Of a stretch of DNA of 64,000 nucleotides, positions 1 to 10,652 are shown piece after piece. Position 1 is the first letter of the stretch; every line of letters starts with the position of its first letter. This DNA comes from Prunus persica (lineage: Eukaryota; Streptophyta; Magnoliopsida; Rosales; Rosaceae). Position numbers and translations under genes: made by a program. The stretch is from the NCBI RefSeq assembly GCF_000346465.2, contig NC_034014.1, positions 13,327,782-13,391,781 on the forward strand. Direction: 5' to 3'. Below the pieces are notes generated by a model. That model did not search any database, was not told where the DNA came from, and was given only the letters and a program-made list of their open reading frames with translations.

Positions 1-508
1 TTAGGGATTTCCAACAAATTTGGTTTTCTAACATGTGCTTGAGTGCTGTTCTAGGTTCTAGGAAAGTAGTGACGTGATAGCACTCACGTTCTTAAGTATT
101 GCCCAGAAATTAGAAATTCGTATCCACCTAGGTATGAATGTGCAATCATTAGAATATATCAATGGTTCACTTCAGCCTAAGTACATTTGCAACTTAGCTT
201 ACCCTGATCACTGAATGTCACTGTAAATGAATTGACAATTTATAGGAGCATGTGCCACAAGGGAATGCCTTTTATAAAGTGCCTATTTGCAAAAAATTTA
301 AAGGATATATTTAAGTTCGAAGGGTGTTGTAAACTCAATTTCGCTTGAATCTACTATAAAGGGAGTGTAAGGACATGCCGAAGATAATTAAAAAATTTCA
401 CGTTTTAGTTCTAGGCTACTTTTTGTTTAACCTGAATACCTTTTGCCTTATTTCTTGTTTGTTTCAGTCATTAATTTGGTACTTTTGCCTGTTTTCAACC
501 GTGTACAG
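1..508. other. Unassigned sequence upstream of the apyrase exon
   Basis: No exon is supported here. Short open frames lack family similarity. The stretch probably belongs to an intron of the apyrase-like gene whose earlier exons lie outside the window, but no upstream apyrase block is visible, so it could equally flank a gene fragment. Confidence 0.4.
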
Positions 509-1340
509 CTTTTTGGGCTGGTTCCCACGGCTTCTTTGTTTGAGTTGGAGGCAGCAGGTCAACGTTACTGTGAAGATGATTGGGATAAACAGAAAAATCA
601 ACATCACAGCATCGTTGACTCAGATTTATTGAAATATTGTTTCTCATCTGCATATATGGTGGCACTGTTGCATGACAGTCTAGGAATCCCCATGGATGAG
701 AAAAGGTATGTTGTACACTTGCAGGCTTGGTAGTAACTGGTAATCTTCATCTATATTCTTTATGTATCTATTGGATCAGGTGAGTTAATTAAAAAGCTGC
801 AAGAAATCCTATGAGCTATACAACTGATATTTTTGGTATTGATGCATGCGTAATAACAAAGAATGCATTTCTGCAATGTAGAAGGCTTTGTATGCACTCT
901 GCATGTCTTCAAACTTCATTTTACTGCATTTTGTGGAGCTGTCCTTATTGCATCTTTCTTTCAACCATATACAACACTTAATATCGTGATCTAGCTTCCC
1001 TTGAACTGATATTTGTTGTAAGATGGAAACCTTTTTGTATACGATCAAGTTAATGTTATTACTCTTTTCAGGGTTGGATTGCCAACAAGACTGGAAACAT
1101 CCTCTTGATTGGACACTTGGTGCTTTCCTCGTTGAAACAATGCTGGAGCCCCTTGAATGGGAACTTGACAATATGGGCCAGATTGTTGGAAATGAGTCAG
1201 TCACTTACTTCTCTTTCTTTGCGTTTCTTTTAATTGCTCTATTCGCTGTATTCTTTGTATTGCAATCACGGAAACCACAATTAAAGACTATATACGATTT
1301 AGAGAAGGGACGGTATATCATCACCCGTGTACCTAGGTAA
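509..1340 (+). pseudogene. APY7: Apyrase 7-like 3' exons with two apparent frameshifts
   Basis: C-terminal part of a GDA1/CD39 nucleoside phosphatase, a family that hydrolyses NTPs and NDPs. Exon 509-705 follows a pyrimidine-rich tract ending in CAG and reads PTASLFELEAAGQRYCEDDW, then SSAYMVALLHDSLGIPMDEK, up to a GTATGT donor at 706. The last exon starts at 1072. It carries the conserved LDWTLGAFLVET, a hydrophobic segment (TYFSFFAFLLIALFAVFFVL) and a basic tail ending KGRYIITRVPR, stop at 1338-1340. A C-terminal membrane span is a feature of the APY7 branch. At the start of the last exon three family blocks lie in three frames: VG (phase of the donor), ANKTGNI, and LDWTLG. One missing base in GGATT(T)GCC and one in ATC(C)CTC would explain both changes. 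This is either a decayed copy or two homopolymer errors in the assembly. The first acceptor (509) is less certain than the rest; 468 is an alternative. Confidence 0.65.
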
Positions 1341-1929
1341 TTACACATCTTCATTTTGTTTTATTTCTTTTTTAATTTGTTTTTTAAAAGTTCATTCAAT
1401 AGGAATCTGAAATCTGTATTTTTCGAAGCAATTGTATTCAACAATTAATGAGAGCACCTTACCAACTCTGTGTCTACTTCTTAAGAGTATTTCTTCCTTA
1501 TAATCAACATGGGAAAATAAAATATCCATTTTGTAGCGTGGTATTGTTTCGTGCATCCTGAACCAAAATCTGGATTCAACGCATCTTCATTTTCATAATG
1601 TGCCAAAGATGTAAAGGAACAGTTTAGGTTGTCACAAAGTTTGCAATTGATTAATGTTTATTTCAATGTCCGAATTGGTTGATTTCTGGCATGAATGGTC
1701 TTTGAAGGGGGTCTTAGAGACGGTTCATAAAACCACTATGAATGCGAGCCTAACAAAGTAGCCTGTATGGTATTTATATAGTAGTGTATATAAAAATTTC
1801 TCAATAAATTAGAACGGAGTAATCAAACTTAAAAACAAATGTTGTGCCTTATAATTAAAGTTGATTTACTTAATAAAAAACAAACTTACATTAATGTTGG
1901 AAACAATTGGTTGAGGCTTTATGGTGATT
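1341..1929. other. Intergenic, duplicated 3' flank of NLR copy A
   Basis: No gene seen. From about 1430 the sequence is recognisably the same as 10230-10650 downstream of NLR copy B (shared blocks such as CTACTTCTTAA, the TAATCAACA(T/C)GGGAAAATAAA region and CTAACA(A/G)AGTAG). Part of it is also shared with 13836-14000 downstream of copy C. The tandem duplication unit therefore includes the 3' flank. Confidence 0.7.
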
Positions 1930-4236
1930 CAATCAAATCCGCCGTTCGAAACCTGTGTCCATTGCAACAATCTCTAATTTCTCTAGAGTAGTAGTAAACA
2001 AGTTCGATCTTTCTGGAATCTTTTACAGTTTTAGGCAACTTTCTATCTTTAGATGCTCGAGCTTCATCATTGCATTGTCTTCCACTGCCCATTCCTCCAA
2101 TTAAAGAAACAAGGTGTAGAACTTGTAGCTGTGGAAACCCTTCTCAAGAGCAAACCAGTTCCCTCCATTTGTAGGATTGGTTCCCCAAGACAAGCATCTT
2201 CAGGTATGGCAACCTTTCTAGTTGAACTATCGAATCTTTCTGGAGCTCAGAACCAATCAAACTTAGCTTGACGAGGTTTGGCTGCAATTCACATACATGA
2301 GGTAACTTCTCTATTTTCCCCTTTAAACACAGCTTGTGGAGATGTTGGAAATGAGAGAGGCCCATGGATGTTGGGAATGTTTCCTTGTTCATCACCTCCA
2401 GCCACAATGATTGCAGGTAGCACATTCTCTTTAGGATTGAAATCACCAAGTTTACCTTTTCTAGTGATAATCTTTCTATTCCCAGTCGTCGTAGACTGAT
2501 CATGTTGGCTAAGCCACCATCTTCTATCCATCTTCCAGCCCATGTAGTTTTTAGGGTCTGTAAATGCCTCAAACGTTTCATCTTCCAAATGACATTGGGG
2601 ATGGGTGAATAAGAAGATCCCAAATCCAGTGTCTCTAGGTTCTTCAAGTTTCCAATCGATGGTGGGATGTAGCAATTTTTAAGAATCTGGCTCACTCCAA
2701 GATACCTCAACTGAATTAGGATCCCTATAGCACTAGGTGTGTCTGAGGATCCTATTGCATGCTTTAGATCCAAGACCTTCAGCAACTTGAAATCCTTTTT
2801 AATAAAATAGAAGTCTGGATGTTGAAAGCAGTTGAAAAAATGAAGGGATCGTAAATGGGGAGCATATGGATTTAGGAAAGGTGTGTAGGAAACCATGTTG
2901 CGTATGGTTAGAATGTAACGCAATTCTTCCAGATTTGGTTGATGGGGAAACTGATGATTCAACTTCACGACCAGTATAATTCCAATAAAATTTTCTTCCC
3001 TCGATACACAGAGAGAGAAGTCTCTAAGAAGATCATGGATGCCGATGGTCTTAACCCTCCCAAGTGAGGTCAGAGTTCCCACTTGGATCATGCACCTATT
3101 AATCAACTCGTTCAAGCAATTTTCAGCAACACCTTCTGCTTTATCTTCCCCTTGTTGGGGGTAAGAATCCTTCTGCTATCCACAAGCGCATCAATTGCGT
3201 TTTTGGTATGAAGAAATCCTTAGGGAAAAGACCCAAATGGAGAAAACAAGATTTTTAGTAGAAAGGTAAGTCTTTATAGCTCAGGGCTAAAATTGCAGAA
3301 GTACGATCTTGATCAATCAGGGTGCCAACTGAGGTTTTGAAGGACGTGTTCCCATTCCTCTCTAGTCTTCATTTTCCTGGATACTAATCCTCCAAGCACC
3401 ACCGCTGCCAAGGGTAGACCTCCGCATTTCGTCACCATCTCTCTTCCCAGATTCTTCAAGTCGGAGGGAAAATGATCCATTCCCAGGAGTGCTTTCTTGC
3501 GAAACAATTCCAGGCTTTCATCCTCTGTCAGCATTCGCGGCTCATGGGGAGTGCTCCTTGCATCTGCATGTAAGGCAACCTCCCTGTTACGGGTTGTCAG
3601 CATCACCTTACTTCCTGCCATTCCACTAGTAGGAAATGCAGCTTCCAAACTTTCCCAAACTTCCTTTTCCCATACATCATCAAGAACCACAAGTTACTTC
3701 CTCCCTCTCAAGAATTCGTACAGCTGCTTTACCATCTCTTCTTCTACTTCCTCCAAATCACCTATATTTTGAGCATTTACATCTTTGATGATTCTTCGCA
3801 GAGTCTTCTTCTGTACTCTTGAGATACATAAACGAACGCCTTACAATCAAATTGGTCCCTTAGATCAATGTGATTGTACAAATTTTTCGCAAGAGTAGTT
3901 TTGCCCAAACCACCCATACGTACAATAGAAACCACTCGGCACCTCGGTCCTAGATAGCTGTGTTAGCAATGCCTCAGTGTCTTCTACAAGATCAACCAAA
4001 TCATCTTCCTCAGTATGGGTTAATGGCCGCCTCCACCATCGCAGCCTCTCATTCATAGAAATGATCCCTTGACCTCCCTTCGGTGAAGCGATGCTGGCAA
4101 TGCCAAAACTGTCCTTTTGCTTAGAAATGTGGTCGATCGTGGATTGGATATTTTCAATTTTCCTCTTGACTTTGTGATCATGGATTGTCATTACAACTTT
4201 TTCCCATAAACTTTGTGATGTTGCTGCTTGTTGCAT
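1930..4236 (-). pseudogene. CC-NB-LRR disease resistance gene, copy A (broken)
   Basis: Minus-strand relative of the intact NLR at 14080-16737. Readable pieces are the end of the coiled-coil and the linker (4236-3950, SLWEKVVMTIHDHKVKRKIE), kinase-2 to GLPL (3690-3313, VLDDVWEKEVW, SKVMLTTRNREVAL, CGGLPLA) and IHD to LRR (3115-2144, IHDLLRDFSL then leucine-rich repeats). Comparison with copy C shows the breaks. There is a TAA where copy C has Tyr just before LVVLDDVW, near 3695. There is an extra G in a G run near 3157 and another near 3320, a lost A near 2977, and a frame change ahead of the P-loop near 3940. The N-terminal ~90 codons are missing at 4237, where a gypsy remnant begins. The first 19 codons reappear at 9524-9576. 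No function is expected. Confidence 0.9.
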
Positions 4237-4245
4237 CTAACCAAG

Positions 4246-5427
4246 TGCAAGTAGTCACACGTAGTAATAATCTTGGAAGTCCAAGTATCATATCCTCAGG
4301 GGACAGATAGGCAAATGTCTGCAGACAAAGAAATAATTAAACATACCAAAATAAAAGTGACAAGCAAAATGAAAAAGTAATTTGATTTGAGAGATTGAGT
4401 GTAAAAATGAATATCAATAATGGACATCAAGGTTCAATTCTTTAAGCAAAATATGTTTCATGCTCTTTAATCCAAATTATAACTCCATCAAATTATCATT
4501 GAGAAACTTTGACCAGAAGATAAAGAAATTAAAATCAATTTAATTTTTCAATGTTATTTTTTATTAATGATTGTTCAAAAAATGGAAATGCTTAATATCT
4601 AATGTTTTAATTTAAAACCATGCTAAGTCAGTTCTTAACAATGAGAAAAATATAATTGAACTCATGAAAAAATAGTAGGACTTAATATCAATCAAAATAA
4701 AAAGATATGAAAATATTGAACAACCAAATATAAAAGAAGTCAGCAATTCACACCATATATTGGATTAAAGAACAATGCACAAACTTACTCAAGGGACATT
4801 CCCTTTAGCCTTAGCTAGAGTTCTAGCAACTCATTACAAAGAAAAACATAACTAAATTTTGAATGAAATGGATAAAGAAATTTGTCTTAGTGGTCTCCTT
4901 GCCAAATAAGTTGATGGGTGATTTATAGTAGTCAATGAGGTGAGTGGAAAGCTAATACATTCATGGTGGGTAATGAAGGGTTTAAGTGAGAGATTAATTG
5001 GATTAAACATGTGTTGATGGTGGAGAGTTAGTGGAAAAGAAATAATGGTGAGGTAGTGGGCGTTATATGGCTATGAATGACATGAAATAGGCTCCTTAGC
5101 TTCAACGTTTTTGTCTTCTCTTCTCCCTCTTTACTCCTCTTTAAAATCACAATAATCCCACAATCAATTCTTCAATAAAATCTACTAGCAATTCTCTTCA
5201 CACTTGGCTTGAACTTGGACAAATATATATTATCATCTTTTGGCTTTCCAACTTCCTACAAAAGATAAATTCACCTAATAAGTTCACCAAATTAAATACA
5301 GAAAATTCATAAATCCAATTGGTGAGTATGAAATGTAACATCAAGTGAAATTATCTTTAATAGGCCAAATTTATATCATAAAGTCTCCAAAATTATATTA
5401 AAAATATACAATTTAAGACTCTCATCA
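4246..5427 (-). repeat. Probable 3' LTR of the gypsy remnant
   Basis: Read on the minus strand, the non-coding region contains a purine-rich stretch ending in TTGGGAGTTG followed at 5427 by TGATGAGAG, the usual layout of a polypurine tract and LTR start. A possible LTR end in CTTGCA lies at 4246, next to the NLR sequence. The 5' partner LTR is missing, so the boundaries cannot be checked by self-comparison. Confidence 0.4.
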
Positions 5428-6541
5428 CAACTCCCAACCAGTTTATTGCTATTCCCTAGCAATCCAAGCGACTAAAAGAAACTCAAATTTAAGCAAAAAT
5501 GAAAAATAAAATAAATAAAAACAACTAAGCCACTTTTAAGGGAAACGATTGTATTTAGCATATGCAACAAGTCTTTAAACCCTTAGGTTAACCCTAAAGG
5601 ACGAGTTATAGTTTCGTGAGGATTTCCAGGGGTGACACCCACAAACATGAAGCATGAGGCTAGCACAATTATTCAGAAACATGAAATAAAATAAGCTTTG
5701 AAAAATTATTTCAACACTTGTCACTAACAAAAAGGACAAAAGCACAAAGTCCGAATTTTCAATTCATGAACAACATTAAAAGAGAGAACACTTACTTAAC
5801 ATTTCAAGTTAATCCCACCACGAAGTCCAAATCGTTTATAATTAGTCAGTAAACTTTTCACATATTTCCCTTAGTGTAAAGTGAACCAACACAATTGAGT
5901 GGCATTAGCTAAATTCCAATCACACCAACCTTTTGATCTCAAGAGTTGTCAAACTCCCTTGTAAGAAACAAACCAAAGTTTTTTTTTTTTAATACTATTT
6001 TTTTCCCTTCAAAATGTGGGCTGTGCAATGCCTAGCTCCATTAAACTTTCTAATTAACCCATATAGTGAGTATTAAGCCAATGACTCTCAAACCAAAAAG
6101 GCTTTAAGGCACTAGGTGTAGAGATACCCCTAAGAGCTTACTAACTCATGTTAAAAGGGCTACGAAACTATACTAGCCACACAAAATTATTCACACCCAG
6201 AATGTCACCGTTTGACGCAAACACTTACTGCTGATTAGGCAAGAGGCCCGGTTACTAAGTAGAAGCTTGAATAGAACACTATTATTTCACGAACTTTTTA
6301 AAACCAAGATGAGTCAAAAGAAAGGTCATCCCAGTTTACCAAAAATAAAATATTAAACACATTGGTTTTTAACTTTATACCCCACAAAAAGTGTTAGTGT
6401 GCTTGTGTAAATTGTCAAAGTATAACTCATGAATCATCCACTATCTAGAAATAAATGAAAAAGACACAAAAGTGGGATAATTATCATATCTTTCATATAT
6501 TCTCAATCTTAAAATCATTCATGAATATCAAATAAATCTAA

Positions 6542-7023
6542 TGGTGTGTTTACTAATCAGAAATTGGGATTCTCATTAGGAATTGAATTCCACATATGGA
6601 GGATTCATGCGTTTACTACACATCAAGGAATTGAAAAGTAAGTGGGGCCCAGACAAAATTAGTAATTGAATTCCTAATTTTGGAGGAATTCAATTCTTGT
6701 GTGGGAGGTGGTATTCTAATTCCTGGAGAACTAACCCATTAGGCTATCATCTTTTTTACCCATTATATCCTCACACAATTTTTAAAATTCCAAATTTGTC
6801 ATCTACTTTAAACCAACAACGAGGACATTTTACTAATTAGTACCGCTCTTACCTCAATTCCATATAGTTTAGTAAACTTCAATAGGAATTCGGAATCTAA
6901 CTCCCCTCAATCTATATGGTTTAGTAAACAACTTCAATAGGAATTCGGAATCTAATTCTCCTCAATCCAACTCCTCCTCAATTCAATTCCTCCTAATCCA
7001 ATTATAGATTAGTAAACATGCCA
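6542..7023. mobile_element. 482-bp MITE with TAA target duplication
   Basis: The left end TGGTGTGTTTACTAATC and the reverse complement of the right end TGGCATGTTTACTAATC match at 15 of 17 positions. Both sides are flanked by TAA (6539-6541 and 7024-7026), the 3-bp target duplication of Tourist/PIF-Harbinger MITEs. There is no coding capacity. The interior repeats the phrase GGAATTC(G)GAATCTAA(C/T)TC near both halves. It sits in the non-coding part of the gypsy remnant, so it is a younger insertion. Confidence 0.75.
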
Positions 7024-7277
7024 TAAGTGCAATGCACTCTTGTCATAGACAGACTATGAAAAAAACCAATACAGTACATTAACCTCATAAATATGTTTTT
7101 TTCTTCATGCTTTTCAGTTTTTTTTTAAAAAAAAATAAATGAAGAAAATAAACAAAAAAAACAAAAAAAAAAAAACAGAAACTTTGAATATATATAATTT
7201 TTTTTTAAGTGAACATAAATTTCTAAACTAATTATATACAACAGATGGACTAAGGGAAGTCCAATCAATCCTGGTAA

Positions 7278-9517
7278 TCAATCCTGGTAAACAAGATTGT
7301 TCAAAGAAACTATCTCATCTTCTAGAACATATCTCCCCAAGTAAGATTTAAATCGTTGGTCATTAACCTTAAAAATATTTCCATTCTTGGGATCCTCAAC
7401 ATCAACAGTCCTATATGGGAAAACTCTTTTAACAATGAAAGGCCCTGTCCATTTAGTTCTTAATTTTTGAGTAAACAAATGAAGTCTAGAATATACAAAA
7501 GAACAAGTTGAGAAGGCTCAAAATTTTTCTTCAAAATATTTTTATCATGAAAAACTTTAACACGTTCTTTGTAAATTTGTGAGTTCTCATATGCATCATT
7601 CGTGACTTCCTCAAGTTCATTCAATTGGAGTTTTCTCAAAGTACCTGCATTTCCAAGGCTAAAGTTAAACAATTTGATAGCCCAATATTCTTTACGTTCT
7701 AATTGAAATGACAAGGTTTACCATAAACTAGCTTATATGGGGACATACTAAGAGGTCATTTGTATGCAGTACGGTATGCCCATAAAGCATCAGTTAGTCT
7801 CAATGACTAATCCTTCGTGGTTGGATTCACAGTCTTTTCCAAAATTTGCTTGTTTCCCTATTTGCAAGTTCAGCTTGGCCACTTGTCTATGGGTGATATG
7901 GAGTGAAAATCTTATGGGTTATCTCATATTTTTTCATCAAAGCTTCACATGGTCGGGTTGCAAAAATGTGATCTTCCATCACTGATGATCGCTCTAGGAG
8001 TACCAAACTTGGGCAATACATTTTCTTTTAAAATTTTCAAAGCAGTCTTATGATCCCTCTTCCGACATGGTATGGCTTCAATCTATTTTGAAACATAATC
8101 CACAGCAACAATATATAAGTAAGCAAAAGATGGGGGAAAAGGACCCATAAAATCAATGCCCCAATAGTAAAAAATTTCAATGATTAAAATTGGGTTAAGA
8201 GACATCATATTAAGTCGAGTAACTTTTCCCAGCTTTTGACAATTTGGACAAGTCGTGCAAAATTCATACACATCTTTGTAAAGTCTAGGCCAATAAAAAT
8301 CACATTGAAGAATTTTGGTCGAAGTCTTTTTGGAAGAAAAGTGACCTCCACAAGCCTCAGAATGACAAAAGGCTATGACACTAAATATTTCATCATCATG
8401 AACACATCTACGGATTACCTGGTCAGGACAATATTTGAAGAGATACGGGTCATCCCAAAAGAATTTTCTCACCTCAACCACAAATTTCTTTTTCTCTTGT
8501 GAGGTGGGATAAGGCCTGTAGCAAGAAAATTCACAATATTAGCAAACCATGGTAATTTAGAAACACCAAACAATTGTTCATCAGGAAATGAGTCTTTTAT
8601 AGGCAAATGTGCATAAGGTTCCTCAAGGGTATGCAACAACATTCTCCACTCCTTTCTTGTCTTTGATTCTAAGATCAAATTCTTGGAGAAGCAAAATCCA
8701 TCTAATCAATCGTGCTTTGGCTTTCTTCTTTGTCAACAAATACTTCAAGGCTAACTGATCTGTAAAAACAACAATTTGTGAGCCCAAAATGTATGATCTA
8801 AACTTTTCCAATGCAAAAACCACAGCAAACAATTCTTTTTCAGTTGTAGTGTAATTTTCTGTGCACTATTCATAGTTCTACTTGCGTAGGAGATAACAAT
8901 AGGCTTCTTGTCTTTTCTTCAGCCTAGCACTGCCCCAATAGCACCATCACTAGCATCACACATTATTTCAAAGGGCATGGACCAATCTAGGGGCTGCATT
9001 AGGGGGGTTGATGTTAGTATTTTAATTAATTTCTCAAATGCTTCTTGACATGCATAAATCCAATCAAATTTAGCATCTTTCTCCAAGAGATTATTCAATG
9101 GCCTTGCAATTACACTAAAATTTTGTATGAATCTCCGAAATTTGCATGTCCCAAAAAAGATCAAATATCTTTAACAGTTTAAAAATGCTTATCATGCGAC
9201 GTTGGAATGTAGCTGGTGCATTGCAAAGACCAAAAGACATTTTTCTAAAACTGAAAGTTCCAAATGGGCTAGTAAAAGTTGTTTTTTCTTGATCTTCCAA
9301 TGAAATCTCAATTTGATAATATCCTAAATAACCATCTAAAAAACAATAATACATATGCCATGCAACTCTTTCCAAAATTTGGTCAAGAAATGGTAAAAGA
9401 AAATGATTCTTTCTTGTGATTGAGTTCAATTTGCGGTAATCAATACACATTCTCCATCCAGTAGTAACCCTAGTTGGTACCATTTCTCCATTATCATCTT
9501 CAACTACTGTGACTCCT
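7278..9517 (-). pseudogene. gypsy pol remnant (RT, RNase H, integrase)
   Basis: RT block 9517-9115 has SGVTVVEDDNGE, IDYRKLNS, CFLDGYLGYYQI and FGLCNAPATFQR. RNase H is in two frames: 9110-8919 (FEIMCDASDGAIGAVLG) and 8832-8623 ([24 protein letters not shown]). The integrase zinc-binding part at 8400-8220 has H..H and C..C (HSEACGGHF and CTTCPNCQK), followed by the core start GIDFMGPFP at about 8160. The C-terminal block 7478-7278 reads RTKWTGPFIVKRVFPYRTV. At least five frame changes or stops separate these blocks, so it cannot encode a working polyprotein. Confidence 0.85.
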
Positions 9518-9520
9518 GAT

Positions 9521-9576
9521 TAGATTATCAAGTTTGTGAGCTTTTCCACGGCAGTTGCAACCGGAAGCTCCGCCAT
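9521..9576 (-). pseudogene. Orphan start of an NLR gene (first ~19 codons)
   Basis: The ATG at 9576-9574 opens MAELPVATAVEKLTNLI, one residue different from the start of intact copy C (MAELAVATAVEKLTNLI at 16737). After the shared bases ATTATCAAG (+ strand 9524-9532) the sequence changes abruptly into gypsy reverse transcriptase. This is almost certainly the 5' end of copy A, separated from its body at 4236 by the retrotransposon. About 70 codons between the two NLR pieces are missing. Confidence 0.8.
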
Positions 9577-10229
9577 CTTTTATCTCTTTGATTGGATTTT
9601 TTTTTTTCTTTTTTGTTTTTATTTTCTCAACTTCTACTGCAGCTCCCCCCTCTGATGTTGGTGTCTTGTTAAAGCGTTCCATGCCAGTCCACTTTTCTTT
9701 TTTTCTTTTTCCATGAACCTTCCGGTCAACTTCCAATTACTTTCCGAAGTGTAATTCATGGGTGGTTTCCTTGCTTCCGCGTGCACCTCCGGCCCCTCCC
9801 TCATCAGTCAAAAGGGAGAGAACCTTATTCCATACCCCATGTTCATTTTGCCTTTTTCTTTTCTTTTCTTTTTGGCTGATAGTGGCCCATGCAGGGTCCC
9901 TTGATTTAGCTAAAACAATGTATTTTTGGTTCTATTCTATATACGGAAATCAAAATTCGAAAAGGAATGAATTGTTTAATAATACAGTAGAACTCAGTGG
10001 TATTTTTATTTTTGTTTATTTTACTTTTATACAAGCGATATTGGAGAGGGAAAAGAGCTGTAAGGCCAAGCCGTGAATATAGATAGAAACTAGAAGAAAA
10101 TGAGTAGGAAATAGAGTTGAGAGAAGTTACAGGGCTTGGCTTCGTCTACTTAAGTCATCAATGGCAAAAATGATTACTATTGTGGCAAGAAACTAACAAG
10201 AATATTATCTTAATAATAATGATTACAAT
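9577..10229. other. Former promoter/5' region of NLR copy A
   Basis: No gene seen. The stretch parallels 16738-17340 upstream of intact copy C. Shared blocks include CTCTTTGATTGG followed by a T-rich tract, GGTCAACTTCCAATTA or its close variant, the GCTTCCGCGTG region, AGTGGCCCATGCA and the ATGTATTTTTGGTTCTATT stretch. It therefore marks the 5' limit of the duplicated unit. Confidence 0.7.
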
Positions 10230-10652
10230 TTGTTGTATTCTTTGTATTGCCAACTCTGCGTCTACTTCTTAAAGCATTTCTTCCTACCTCTATGTCTTAT
10301 AATCAACACGGGAAAATAAATATTCATTTTGTAGCATGGTATTGTTTCCTGCATCCTGAACTGAAACACCAGAATTGAAAGCATCTTCGTGCCAAGAACG
10401 TAAAGGAACATTTAGGTTGTCACTAAGTTAGCAATTGATTAATGTTCATATCGATTTCGAATTTGGTTGATTTTTGGCATGAATGGTCTTTGAAGGGGTC
10501 TTAGAAATGGACGGTTCAAAAAACCACTATGAATATGAGCCTAACAGAGTAGTCTGCATGGTATTTATATAGAAAGGAGTAATCAAACTTGATAACAAAT
10601 ATTATGCCTTATAATTAAGGTCAATTTACTTGTTAAGAAAGACAAATTTACA
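10230..10652. other. Duplicated 3' flank of NLR copy B
   Basis: No gene seen. It is similar to 1430-1900 downstream of copy A, which places the junction between two tandem repeat units at about 10.2 kb. Confidence 0.65.

Larger units (their letters stand above)
4237..9520 (-). mobile_element. Ty3/gypsy retrotransposon, 5'-truncated, inside NLR copy A
   Basis: On the minus strand the order is reverse transcriptase (9517-9115), RNase H (9110-8470), integrase (8481-8083), a post-integrase region (7714-7278), a long AT-rich non-coding part and a probable 3' LTR. Its edges are NLR sequence on both sides (coiled-coil resumes at 4236; NLR start codon block at 9524-9576). The element begins within the reverse transcriptase, so protease, gag and the 5' LTR are absent. 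The wording of the RT block (WRMCIDYRKLNSITRKNHF, then LPFLDQILERV) resembles the Athila/Tat side of the gypsy family; that lineage call is inference. Confidence 0.8.

Noticed and set aside
9500..9736. Lys-rich 78-residue minus-strand frame
   Set aside because: It is the wrong frame of the NLR start block and its T-rich leader; the real signal is the MAELPVATAVEKL frame.
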